The notes under the pieces: generated by a model | The model's input: only the letters and a program-made list of their open reading frames with translations | What the model was told of the DNA's origin: nothing | Database searches by the model: none | From: Marinobacter sp. LV10R510-11A | GTDB lineage: Bacteria > Pseudomonadota > Gammaproteobacteria > Pseudomonadales > Oleiphilaceae | Assembly: GCF_900215155.1 (NCBI RefSeq) | Contig: NZ_LT907980.1 | Span: 2,232,001-2,296,000, forward strand | Length of the DNA stretch: 64,000 nucleotides | Direction of reading: 5' to 3' | Part shown: positions 46,080-53,696 of the stretch, one piece after another | Numbering within the stretch: the first letter of the stretch is position 1 | Layout: each line of letters begins with the position of its first letter | Position numbers and translations under genes: made by a program

Positions 46080-47581
46080 GCAGCGCCTGGCTTACGGATG
46101 TAACCGCATGGCTAAGCGCCAACCCTGGATGGTTGTCGCTGGCATTATTCAGCACCGCGTTTATTGAGTCCCTGGCGATTGCGGGCATTCTTGTACCCGG
46201 CGTTGCGTTCCTATTTACCATTTCCGTCATGGCTGCCCAAATTGACATGCCCCTAATGGAAGTACTGGTCTGGGCTGGGCTGGGCGCGATCACTGGTGAC
46301 TCGCTGAGCTTTGCCATTGGCAGGCTCTTTCAAGGCCGGCTAACAAGCGTATGGCCTTTAAGCCGCTACCCAGAACAAATCAGAAAAGCAGAAGGCTTTT
46401 TCCAGCTGCACGGTGGGAAAAGCGTCATTATCGGGCGCTTCGTGGGGCCGTTGCGACCTGTAATACCCATGATCGCAGGGGCATTCCTGATGCCTTGGCG
46501 CCGTTTTCTGGCGTTCAACATAGGGTCGGCCATTGCCTGGGCTCCGATTTATATTTTGCCCGGGTTTCTAGTGGGCGGCGCACTGGCAAGTGATGTGCAG
46601 CCGCCAGCACATGTGTATCTGGTCACAGGTATCAGTTTGGCGACGCTGGCGGTGATCTACTTGGTTATGTTTCGTTTTCAGCTAGGCCTTGGCGACAGCA
46701 GCCGCCTTTACCAATGGCTTCAGCGAAAGATGGCGCAATATGAAACCACCCATCGCTTTTGGCGGCTTTACACCAACGAACGGCCAGCACAAGAGGGCGA
46801 GTTTCCGCTAGCTTCACTGATGCTTGCCTTGGGATCACTTGCTTTATTCTTCCTCTGGGGCCAGCTGGCAACCATGACCAACGTGATTGCGCCGTTCGAT
46901 CAACTGGCAATGCAGTGGTTCAGTGAGCTACGCCAGCCATTGCTTGATGCACCGGCCATAGCCGCAACTCTTCTGGGCGACCCACCTGTTCTGACGACTG
47001 CGGCGGTGCTGGCGTGTCTGGCTCTCGCGTTCCGAGGGCACTACGCGGCTGCCACTCATGTCCTGCTGGCCGCGGTTATGACTATTGTGTTGGTCTGGGC
47101 ATTAAAGGCCGCCATTGGCACTGTGCGCCCAGATCAGGTCGTAAACCCACCGTCATCCGGTTCTTTTCCCAGCGGCCATACTGCGGGCATCACGGTGTTT
47201 GTCACATTGTTGGCCAGCTTTGTGGCTGCGGAAACCCGCAACCGCAAGCGCTGGCAAACATATATACTGTTCTCATTACCGCTAATCTCGGTAGCACTCA
47301 GCCGGCTTTATCTGGGCGTACACTGGTTCAGCGATATTGTGGGAGGGCTACTACTGGGGTTGGCGATCACCGGCGCAACAAGAGCCAGTTTCAGCCGGTT
47401 TGACCGGGTGCCTATTGCCCCAGATGTACTGACCAGGTCGGCCGCACTGGCCTGGTTAGTTTTTTGCGGCGGCTACATCTGGCTCATGTGGCCAGATGCC
47501 GTACAACATTACGCACCGGTTTTGCGAGTTTCGCTACTGCCCCTCTTCGAGGGCTTCCAGCAATGCCTGCAAATGACTTAG
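46076..47581 (+). CDS. DedA-PAP2 phosphatase fusion membrane protein
   Basis: A 501-residue two-domain protein. Residues 1-200 are DedA-like (FIESLAIAGILVPGVAFLF, GRFVGPLRPVIPMIAGAFLMPWRRFLAFN). Residues about 240-450 are a type 2 phosphatidic acid phosphatase with all three motifs: KAAIGTVRP, PSGHTAG, and SRLYLGVHWFSDIVGG. DedA proteins flip or recycle lipid carriers, and PAP2 enzymes dephosphorylate lipid phosphates or undecaprenyl pyrophosphate, so recycling of a lipid carrier is a reasonable inference. It is the last gene of the ATGA-coupled operon and overlaps the convergent LON-domain gene by 48 bases. Confidence 0.88.
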   Translation: MSSAWLTDVTAWLSANPGWLSLALFSTAFIESLAIAGILVPGVAFLFTISVMAAQIDMPLMEVLVWAGLGAITGDSLSFAIGRLFQGRLTSVWPLSRYPEQIRKAEGFFQLHGGKSVIIGRFVGPLRPVIPMIAGAFLMPWRRFLAFNIGSAIAWAPIYILPGFLVGGALASDVQPPAHVYLVTGISLATLAVIYLVMFRFQLGLGDSSRLYQWLQRKMAQYETTHRFWRLYTNERPAQEGEFPLASLMLALGSLALFFLWGQLATMTNVIAPFDQLAMQWFSELRQPLLDAPAIAATLLGDPPVLTTAAVLACLALAFRGHYAAATHVLLAAVMTIVLVWALKAAIGTVRPDQVVNPPSSGSFPSGHTAGITVFVTLLASFVAAETRNRKRWQTYILFSLPLISVALSRLYLGVHWFSDIVGGLLLGLAITGATRASFSRFDRVPIAPDVLTRSAALAWLVFCGGYIWLMWPDAVQHYAPVLRVSLLPLFEGFQQCLQMT

Positions 47582-48115
47582 CCGGGCAAGTGGATCCTGC
47601 ATCTCCATGAGGTGCTGCTTTTCCTGTCTATCCAGTGGTAGCAGCTCGGTCAGCCGCCAGCCAACATCACGAGCATCTTCATAATCAACGCTCATACCCA
47701 ATTCATGAATAACCGGGTGCCGGAACAAAGCACGCAACACAGATGGTAGCTCGTGAAATACGGTGGGGATGTCCGCCGGGGCCTCCGCGGGTAAAAACTC
47801 TATCTCGCCTAGGTTCAACCCGTCATCCTGCTGCCAGCTGTTCGTAATCGACACCTTGGCATCGCCTTCCACGGTAATTCCCAGCAACCCATTGTCCAAC
47901 TGCTGAAAATCGATGATGCGTACATAAGTACCGGTCTCATAAAAAGACGCCACACGCCCCGTTTCCGCACCCTCACGCAACAAGGTTATAACAAACCCAT
48001 GATCATCCTTCAGGCAACGTGTCAGCATATCAATGTAGCGGGGTTCGAACAGTTGTAACGGAACCTTGCCTCTAGGCAGCACAACCGAATTAAGAGGAAA
48101 AATCGGAACCTTCAT
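47534..48115 (-). CDS. LON substrate-binding-domain protein
   Basis: A 193-residue protein consisting only of the Lon N-terminal (PUA-like) domain: VPIFPLNSVVLPRGKVPLQLFEPRYIDMLTRCLKDDHGFVITLL, then GTYVRIIDFQQLDNGLLGITVEGDAKV, and a helical end. No ATPase or protease part is present. Such proteins occur widely in Pseudomonas-like bacteria, with function unknown. The start overlaps the upstream HDOD gene stop (ATGA), so the two are coupled. Confidence 0.88.
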   Translation of the reverse strand: MKVPIFPLNSVVLPRGKVPLQLFEPRYIDMLTRCLKDDHGFVITLLREGAETGRVASFYETGTYVRIIDFQQLDNGLLGITVEGDAKVSITNSWQQDDGLNLGEIEFLPAEAPADIPTVFHELPSVLRALFRHPVIHELGMSVDYEDARDVGWRLTELLPLDRQEKQHLMEMQDPLARLSHLQALLEALEEGQ

Positions 48116-49368
48116 CGTATGGACAACAGTTGTTGAACTTCATCTACCCGCGCCCGCGCTTCAGTCAGCAGTTCCAGGCTGCGGGATGCGTTCAGTTCAA
48201 GGCTACCGAGCCTGCGATAAGCTGGCACCTGGTCGAATGACGGCAGGCCTTCATTTTGGCTAGAGCCAATCATCGCGTGAAGCTGCGCCACGATAACAAC
48301 ATCCACCAACTGTGGCTCCGCTTCCCGACTCTCAAAACCCCAGTCTTCTGCATGGCGTACAGCATTTACGAAGGCCGGCGGGAACGTCCAGCTTTCCAGA
48401 ACGGCGGTGCCAACATCCGCCCGAAGTTCACTGATGGCATTTTGTAGGTTAGTGTCGTCGGCAAACAAGTTTACGTGATGCTCCGCCTGCACCAAAATGG
48501 GAACCACACCTATATCGTGAAGCAATCCGGCCAGCAGCGCCTCCTCTGGGTTCAGGCGGGTGGCATGATCTGCCAATACCCAACAAAGCGCCGCCACCTC
48601 ACGGGAGTGGCGCCATAGCTTCTCCATTTCTTTCTGTAGCGACGGGCGCTGGCTTTTGAACACTTCCCGCAGCGAGAACACGGTTACAAGTTGGCGAGTC
48701 GTTCGCATGCCCAGCCGAATTACCGTCTCGCGAACATTACGCACATCACTGAACCCTCGGTAAAGTGGGCTGTTACACGCCCGCACCAGCTTGGCCGCCA
48801 TGGCAGGATCGGCCGACACAGCGCTGGCTATCTGATCCGCAGTGGAGTCGTCTTTGTCTACCATGCGGCGCACTTTCCACGCCACGTCAGGAACGCTGGG
48901 CAATTTCAGCTGGTTGGATCGAAGCTCCGCGTAAAACTCCATTAGGAGATGATGCTCCTCGCTCTCACCGTCGCCACTACCCTCCCCTGAGTCCATCTCC
49001 ACCTGGGCAACCGGCGCTGCCCGCAAAAGCTGGTTGAGCACATCTTGCTCCACCACCAGAAACTCACAGGGCTTTAACGCGGTGACGTCGTACATTCTTG
49101 GCTGCAACCTGGCGATGGGGTTCAGCGCTTTCTCGGTTTCGGCTTCGATGACCGACGTGCGACCGTCCATCGATTCCAGCTCGACCTTCCCGGTTATCAA
49201 GAAATAATCCAGCCCATCACGCGCACCGCGTTCCAGCACACGCTGGCCTGCGCCATGAGACCTACGTTCGGCGCGACTGGCGAGCAATACCAACTGGCCA
49301 TCGGTCAGCCGGTTTAGCGGCTGAAACTCCTTCAAACGGCGTAGCGGCAGGCTGTTCTGGCTAGCCAT
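48112..49368 (-). CDS. HDOD-domain protein with N-terminal cyclic-nucleotide-binding-like domain
   Basis: A 418-residue protein. Residues about 15-120 resemble a cNMP-binding beta-roll (PLNRLTDGQLVLLASRAERRSHGAGQRVLERG, DYFLITGKVEL). Residues about 150-350 are HDOD: LPSVPDVAWKVRRMV, QIASAVSADPAMAAKLVRACNSPLYRG, LAGLLHDIGVVPIL and HHVNLFADD. HDOD proteins are non-catalytic HD relatives in signalling. A role in cyclic-nucleotide or c-di-GMP circuits is inference; the degenerate GGDEF operon lies just beyond the LON gene on the other strand. It is coupled to the LON gene by ATGA. Confidence 0.85.
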   Translation of the reverse strand: MASQNSLPLRRLKEFQPLNRLTDGQLVLLASRAERRSHGAGQRVLERGARDGLDYFLITGKVELESMDGRTSVIEAETEKALNPIARLQPRMYDVTALKPCEFLVVEQDVLNQLLRAAPVAQVEMDSGEGSGDGESEEHHLLMEFYAELRSNQLKLPSVPDVAWKVRRMVDKDDSTADQIASAVSADPAMAAKLVRACNSPLYRGFSDVRNVRETVIRLGMRTTRQLVTVFSLREVFKSQRPSLQKEMEKLWRHSREVAALCWVLADHATRLNPEEALLAGLLHDIGVVPILVQAEHHVNLFADDTNLQNAISELRADVGTAVLESWTFPPAFVNAVRHAEDWGFESREAEPQLVDVVIVAQLHAMIGSSQNEGLPSFDQVPAYRRLGSLELNASRSLELLTEARARVDEVQQLLSIR

Positions 49369-49502
49369 AAGAAAACTCCTTAGTCGGCTCAGGGCGGGGG
49401 CGTTGATTTATGGTATCTATTAGCTATTGTAACCACGTCGCCGGAAAACAACCATGCGCCGTGAGGGATCTGGGAAAGTTCGGCTAATACAAACTCTCAT
49501 AC

Positions 49503-49539
49503 AAAAAAACCCGCGCAGATGGTCTGCGCGGGTTTTTTT
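49503..49539. terminator. Strong bidirectional terminator
   Basis: A perfect 17-bp inverted repeat, AAAAAAACCCGCGCAGA with TCTGCGCGGGTTTTTTT around a TGG loop, lies just after the end of the minus-strand gene starting at 49961. Confidence 0.93.
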
Positions 49540-49556
49540 GTTATTAGATGCTTGTA

Positions 49557-49961
49557 TCAAAAGAATGACCAGCCGCCATCATCCTCTTCTTCAACGACCT
49601 CTTCCTCGACGACCGGCTCAGGCTTAGTGGTGGCCGCAGGCTGGGCATTTTTCGGCTTAGAAGCAGGCGCGGCAGCGGCAACCTGAACACTGACCATACC
49701 CAGCGCTTTTTTGGTTGCTTCATCCAAAATTCCGTTCGCCTGGAGCCCGTTGTCTTTCTGGAAACGAGACAGTTCAGATCGGGTGGCATCATCCATTCCG
49801 GAGCCGACGTTGGTAATATTGTAACCGGCGCCGTACAGGGCATTTTTGAGCGCAATCGCTTCATCGGCGAACGCAGCGGGCGCCAAACCCAGTATTGCTA
49901 CTGTGCCGGCTGCGAGCGCTAAGCGGCCCAAAAGGTTGGTCGCATTATTTATGATACTCAC
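49557..49961 (-). CDS. Secreted peptidoglycan-binding-like protein
   Basis: A 134-residue product from GTG 49961 with GGAG eight bases upstream. A signal peptide (LALAAGTVAILGLAPAAFADE) is followed by a PG_binding_1-like motif: ALKNALYGAGYNITNVGSGMDDATRSELSRFQKDNGLQANGILDEATKKALG. The rest is Ala/Pro/Lys-rich, then an acidic run EEEVVEEEDDGG ending WSFF. Presumably periplasmic; the acidic tail is unexplained. Function is unknown beyond probable glycan contact. Confidence 0.72.
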   Translation of the reverse strand: MSIINNATNLLGRLALAAGTVAILGLAPAAFADEAIALKNALYGAGYNITNVGSGMDDATRSELSRFQKDNGLQANGILDEATKKALGMVSVQVAAAAPASKPKNAQPAATTKPEPVVEEEVVEEEDDGGWSFF

Positions 49962-50075
49962 CTGCTTTACTCCTGATATCTCTGCGATATCCGTTTCTTT
50001 CTTGTTATGTGGTGCCAATCTCCACGGGCTGGGGCGAATCAGTAAAAGCCTAGCATACTTTTGTCTTGTATCGCC

Positions 50076-51155
50076 TTAACCGACATCATCATTCTGACCT
50101 TCGGTTCTTTGCGACTCTTCGCTGAACTCCCGAATGAAAATCCCCCAGAACGCCATAAACAGTGCTGCGACCAGCGGGCCCATCACAAAACCGTTAATAC
50201 CAAACATTGCAAGGCCGCCTAAGGTAGATAACAGAACAATGTAATCAGGGAGTTTTGTATCGCGCCCAACCAGAATCGGTCGTAAAACGTTATCGGCGAG
50301 CCCTATCACTACCACACCGAATATGGTGAGCACCACGGCCTCAACGACATTGCCTACAGCGGCCAGATAAATCGCTGCTGGCACCCACACCAACGCTGCG
50401 CCAACGGCTGGCAATAAAGAGAAGATGGCCATCACCACGCCCCAGAGCAACGCCCCACCAATACCCAGAATCCAGAAAATAGCAGCCCCCAGAGCGCCCT
50501 GAATAATGGCAATCAACAGGTTGCCTTTGACCGTTGCACGGGTTACCTCGGCAAATTTGGCAAACAGCAGGCGCTCACGTTCATCACCTAGGGGAAGCGC
50601 GAGGATCAACAGGTCAACCAGTTTGCTGCCATCGCGCAGTAGGAAGAACGCCAAGTACACCATAAGAGCCAGCCCGAGAAAAAACTGGAAAGTATTTTGG
50701 CCAACGCCCAGAGCCTGCTTGGCAAGAAACTGGCTACCACCCACAAATAGGCTGACCACTCGGTCACGGATTTCACTAAAACTGATATCAAACTGCGCCA
50801 AGAACGATTGTATGGCGGGGAAAGAATTGTTCACCTGATCGATATACTCGCCGGGCTTTATTTCTCCGTCCTGAATCTGCTGATAGATTCCCAGCCCCTC
50901 AGCCACCAGGGAGGTCACCAACACCAGCACCGGAATCACCACAATCAACATGCACACGGTTAAGGTAATCAGCGCGTTCACGTTTGGCCGATCGCCAAGC
51001 CTGCGCACCAGAAACATTTGGAACGGATGAAAAATCACCGCGATAGCGATCGCCCAGAAGATGGGCCCGAAAAAAGGCTTCATGAGAAGCACGAAAGCCA
51101 GAGATACTCCGACCAGCATGGCAAGAAAAGTTCGTGCCTCAAGTTTTGCGTACAT
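50076..51155 (-). CDS. AI-2E/TqsA-PerM-family membrane transporter
   Basis: A 359-residue protein with seven to eight membrane helices. The family regions are FFGPIFWAIAIAVIFHPF, GALGAAIFWILGIGGALLWGVVMAIFSLLPAVGAALVWVPAAIYL, and NVLRPILVGRDTKLPDYIVLLSTLGGLAMFGINGFVMGPLVAALF. Members include AI-2 exporter TqsA and Na+/H+ antiporter-like proteins; the substrate here is unknown. It is a single gene. Confidence 0.9.
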   Translation of the reverse strand: MYAKLEARTFLAMLVGVSLAFVLLMKPFFGPIFWAIAIAVIFHPFQMFLVRRLGDRPNVNALITLTVCMLIVVIPVLVLVTSLVAEGLGIYQQIQDGEIKPGEYIDQVNNSFPAIQSFLAQFDISFSEIRDRVVSLFVGGSQFLAKQALGVGQNTFQFFLGLALMVYLAFFLLRDGSKLVDLLILALPLGDERERLLFAKFAEVTRATVKGNLLIAIIQGALGAAIFWILGIGGALLWGVVMAIFSLLPAVGAALVWVPAAIYLAAVGNVVEAVVLTIFGVVVIGLADNVLRPILVGRDTKLPDYIVLLSTLGGLAMFGINGFVMGPLVAALFMAFWGIFIREFSEESQRTEGQNDDVG

Positions 51156-51275
51156 AATTCCGTTTATCCCAGCTAGGTTCAGTCGCGCTTTATCTTAACA
51201 TGACCGCATGGCCACTGACGCACGCTTCAGCGTATAGTGAAAGGTTGTTGATCAACTATTAAACAGGTCAAGGTA

Positions 51276-51623
51276 TTGGAACTGGAAACGTTTACCACGG
51301 AAACTGCTCTGGATGCTGCAGCGGAGCTAAGCCGAGTGCTGGCTGCCAGAACCCATCGCCGAAAGTTTCTTGGCCAAGAAATTCTGGTGCCGGGGCAGCT
51401 GGGCGAGGCTCTGCAACTGCCGCGAATTATTAACCGCCTCCAGAGCAAGCAGCAACGTTTTCGAGACCAGGGGCTGGACGACTTTCAGGATCTCTGGCCA
51501 ACGCTGTCAGCGGCGACACGCGAGAAAGTACTCAGCGCTATCGGCTGGTACGACCCAAAAAACCTGGACTGGGAAGATAAGCGCTCTAACCGACTGCCAA
51601 TAGTCGACCCCGACAAGGCTTGA
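51276..51623 (+). CDS. Conserved-looking small protein, unknown
   Basis: A 115-residue, mostly helical, charged protein (LSRVLAARTHRRKFLGQEILVPGQLGEALQLPRIINRLQSKQQRFRDQG) with no membrane segment or signal. The start is TTG at 51276 with AAGG five bases before it; codon use fits its neighbours. I do not recognise a family. A convergent or co-transcribed partner is not evident. Confidence 0.5.
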   Translation: MELETFTTETALDAAAELSRVLAARTHRRKFLGQEILVPGQLGEALQLPRIINRLQSKQQRFRDQGLDDFQDLWPTLSAATREKVLSAIGWYDPKNLDWEDKRSNRLPIVDPDKA

Positions 51624-51768
51624 TTCAAAGCCGCAACGCGCTGTTACGTAACTCAAACACATGAAATCGCCAACTGGCTTATCCTATTGGACTAAGATTG
51701 TTGTCGTGGCTCCGGACACGAGCGACCCATAACAATCACGCAACCAATCAGTCAGGACAGTCGATGGC

Positions 51769-52668
51769 ATGCGTATTTTGAGAACCGATGAAGACCGCTT
51801 TGCAGGCCTCCCGGATTACCCTTTTCGCCCGCATTATTTGGATGTCGAGCCCGGCCTCCGAATGCATTATGTTGATGAGGGTCCAGCTGCTGCCTCGCCG
51901 GTTCTAATGCTCCATGGCGAACCCTCTTGGTCGTATCTGTATCGCCACATGATTCCTGTTGTCGCCGCTGCGGGACACCGAGTATTGGCACCAGACCTTG
52001 TAGGCTTCGGTAAGTCTGACAAACCGGCGGCCATCGACGACTACAGCTATGACCGCCATATTTCATGGCTCACTCAATGGCTGGAAGCCCTGGATCTCAG
52101 AAACATAACTCTGGTTTGCCAAAACTGGGGGTCGCTTCTGGGCTTGCGACTTGCAGCAGAACTGCCACACCGATTCCAACGTATCATTGTTGGTAATGGC
52201 ATGCTGCCAACCGGCGAGACCCGTGCACCTGCGGCATTCAGCGTATGGAAAGCTTTCGCTACCCACAGCCCTTGGTTTCCGGTCAGCCGGATTGTGCAGC
52301 TAGGTACCGAGAGAACACTGAACAAACACGAACTGGCAGCCTACGAGGCGCCCTTCCCCTCAAAAGAGTACAAGGCTGGTGCGCGAGCCTTCCCCAAACT
52401 GGTGCCTATGTCGCCAGACGACCCGGCAAGTAACGCCAACAAAGCCGCGTGGAAAGTTCTGGAGAAGTGGCGGAAGCCGTTCATTACCTGTTTCAGCAGC
52501 GGCGACCCAATAACCCGCGGCGGAGACCGCTACATGCAACGCCGTATTCCGGGCGCGCTAGGGCAACCCCACATCACTCTGCGAGGCGGGCACTTCCTGC
52601 AGGAAGACTCTCCCGAAGATTTTGCGCGGATTATAATTGATGCGCTAAAGGCAGAACTGGCGGCCTGA
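51769..52668 (+). CDS. Haloalkane dehalogenase homologue with Asn at the nucleophile
   Basis: A 299-residue alpha/beta-hydrolase closely resembling DhlA-type (HLD-I) haloalkane dehalogenases: LHGEPSWSYLYRHMIP, APDLVGFGKSDKP, LRNITLVCQNWGSLLGL, SSGDPITRGGDRY and RGGHFLQED. The acid (Asp246), His275 and halide-binding Trp120 are present. Where the family has the nucleophile Asp in QDWGG, this gene has QNWGS with Asn119 (AAC). Without Asp the covalent ester step should fail unless the Asn deamidates, as was reported for an engineered DhlA variant. It may be inactive, self-activating, or a different enzyme. ATG 51769 has AGGA about a dozen bases upstream. Confidence 0.85.
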   Translation: MRILRTDEDRFAGLPDYPFRPHYLDVEPGLRMHYVDEGPAAASPVLMLHGEPSWSYLYRHMIPVVAAAGHRVLAPDLVGFGKSDKPAAIDDYSYDRHISWLTQWLEALDLRNITLVCQNWGSLLGLRLAAELPHRFQRIIVGNGMLPTGETRAPAAFSVWKAFATHSPWFPVSRIVQLGTERTLNKHELAAYEAPFPSKEYKAGARAFPKLVPMSPDDPASNANKAAWKVLEKWRKPFITCFSSGDPITRGGDRYMQRRIPGALGQPHITLRGGHFLQEDSPEDFARIIIDALKAELAA

Positions 52669-52709
52669 GCCGCCCATTCTTTACTGCACCCTAGGCCGCA
52701 TTGACTGGA

Positions 52710-53498
52710 TTAACCGAATACGGTCACCGTCTGGCGGCTAATTGCTAGCAGCTCACCCCGAGATGTCCAAATCTCTGCGTCATAGTGGCAGTAGCCATTG
52801 CCTGCCTGATCAATCTTGGACTTGTATAATAGCCAATCGTCAGCTTCTAGGGCAGGCCTTGGGTGGATAATGTCGAGCATCCAGGTGAGTGAACTGGCTG
52901 GCACTGCGGTTTTGAAATGCTGGAGAACCGGCGCGGGCCATGCATCGACTAGCGCCAGAATATGAGCATCTGTTAGCACCGCTGGCACTTCTCGAAAGCG
53001 CATCCACCCACCCATTTCACGCCCGCTTCCGCCGGTGAACGGCATGCTCCCGTAGGCCCAGCGCATCTCGATGTAATTGATAAATCCCGGGGTCAAGCCC
53101 TCGATAAAGGGCAACTCCTGACATTGGCCCACGGGCTTTGCTTGCGGAGCAGTCACGCCATCAATCCGCACAGCCGACTCCCGATCACCGGCAAAACCCG
53201 CAAGGCATACGACCTTAGGCTCTCCATTCTGGATAATCCGGCCCTCTACCTGACTTACCGACCTGCCCTCCCGCAGAACCTGGGCATCAAAAACAGATGG
53301 CACATCAGGCTCTACCGGACCCACAAACGACACGTGCATGGAGCGCACGGGTCTGTTTTCAGCAACCATGCGCTCCATACGATCAAACAGTAGGCCCGTC
53401 ACCAAGCCGCCAAACGTCGCACGCCCCTGAGACCAGCCCGCAGGCATAACCAACTCTTTGCTGGCACGGCCAGCGGCAATCAGTTCATCAAAGGTCAT
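52710..53498 (-). CDS. Acyl-CoA thioesterase, double hot-dog (TesB-like)
   Basis: A 262-residue protein of the 4HBT_3/TesB-like group. WSQGRATFGGLVTGLLFDRME and SMHVSFVGPVEPD form the first hot-dog domain; the second has SSLTWMLDIIHPRPA and YCHYDAEIWTSRGELLAISRQTVTVFG. It should hydrolyse acyl-CoA, chain length unknown. It is convergent with the dehalogenase-like gene with no shared role evident. Confidence 0.8.
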   Translation of the reverse strand: MTFDELIAAGRASKELVMPAGWSQGRATFGGLVTGLLFDRMERMVAENRPVRSMHVSFVGPVEPDVPSVFDAQVLREGRSVSQVEGRIIQNGEPKVVCLAGFAGDRESAVRIDGVTAPQAKPVGQCQELPFIEGLTPGFINYIEMRWAYGSMPFTGGSGREMGGWMRFREVPAVLTDAHILALVDAWPAPVLQHFKTAVPASSLTWMLDIIHPRPALEADDWLLYKSKIDQAGNGYCHYDAEIWTSRGELLAISRQTVTVFG

Positions 53499-53633
53499 AG
53501 CACATTCCTGTTAGCAACCTATCGGTGAAAACAGAAAGATTGCCCAAAATACGGAAACAACGCAATCCCAGCGCCCCGGCAACTACCTACAGACCACAAA
53601 ATATTTTACGTATTAAAGTCAGCCAAAAGCGGT

Positions 53634-53639
53634 TATAAT
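53634..53639 (+). promoter_or_regulatory. Candidate -10 element before DEAD-box helicase gene
   Basis: TATAAT at 53634-53639 in an AT-rich stretch, about 58 bases before the start codon. No good -35 hexamer is spaced correctly, so it is uncertain. Confidence 0.35.
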
Positions 53640-53696
53640 ATCGCCACATAATGCATTGCCCGGCAATGCTCTACCTTCCGAATTCCGAGTAAATCA

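Noticed and set aside
52659..52674. GGCGGC-CTGA-GCCGCC hairpin over the dehalogenase stop codon as a terminator
   Set aside because: Only six base pairs with a weak pyrimidine run; it overlaps codons for Ala-Ala and is probably coincidental.
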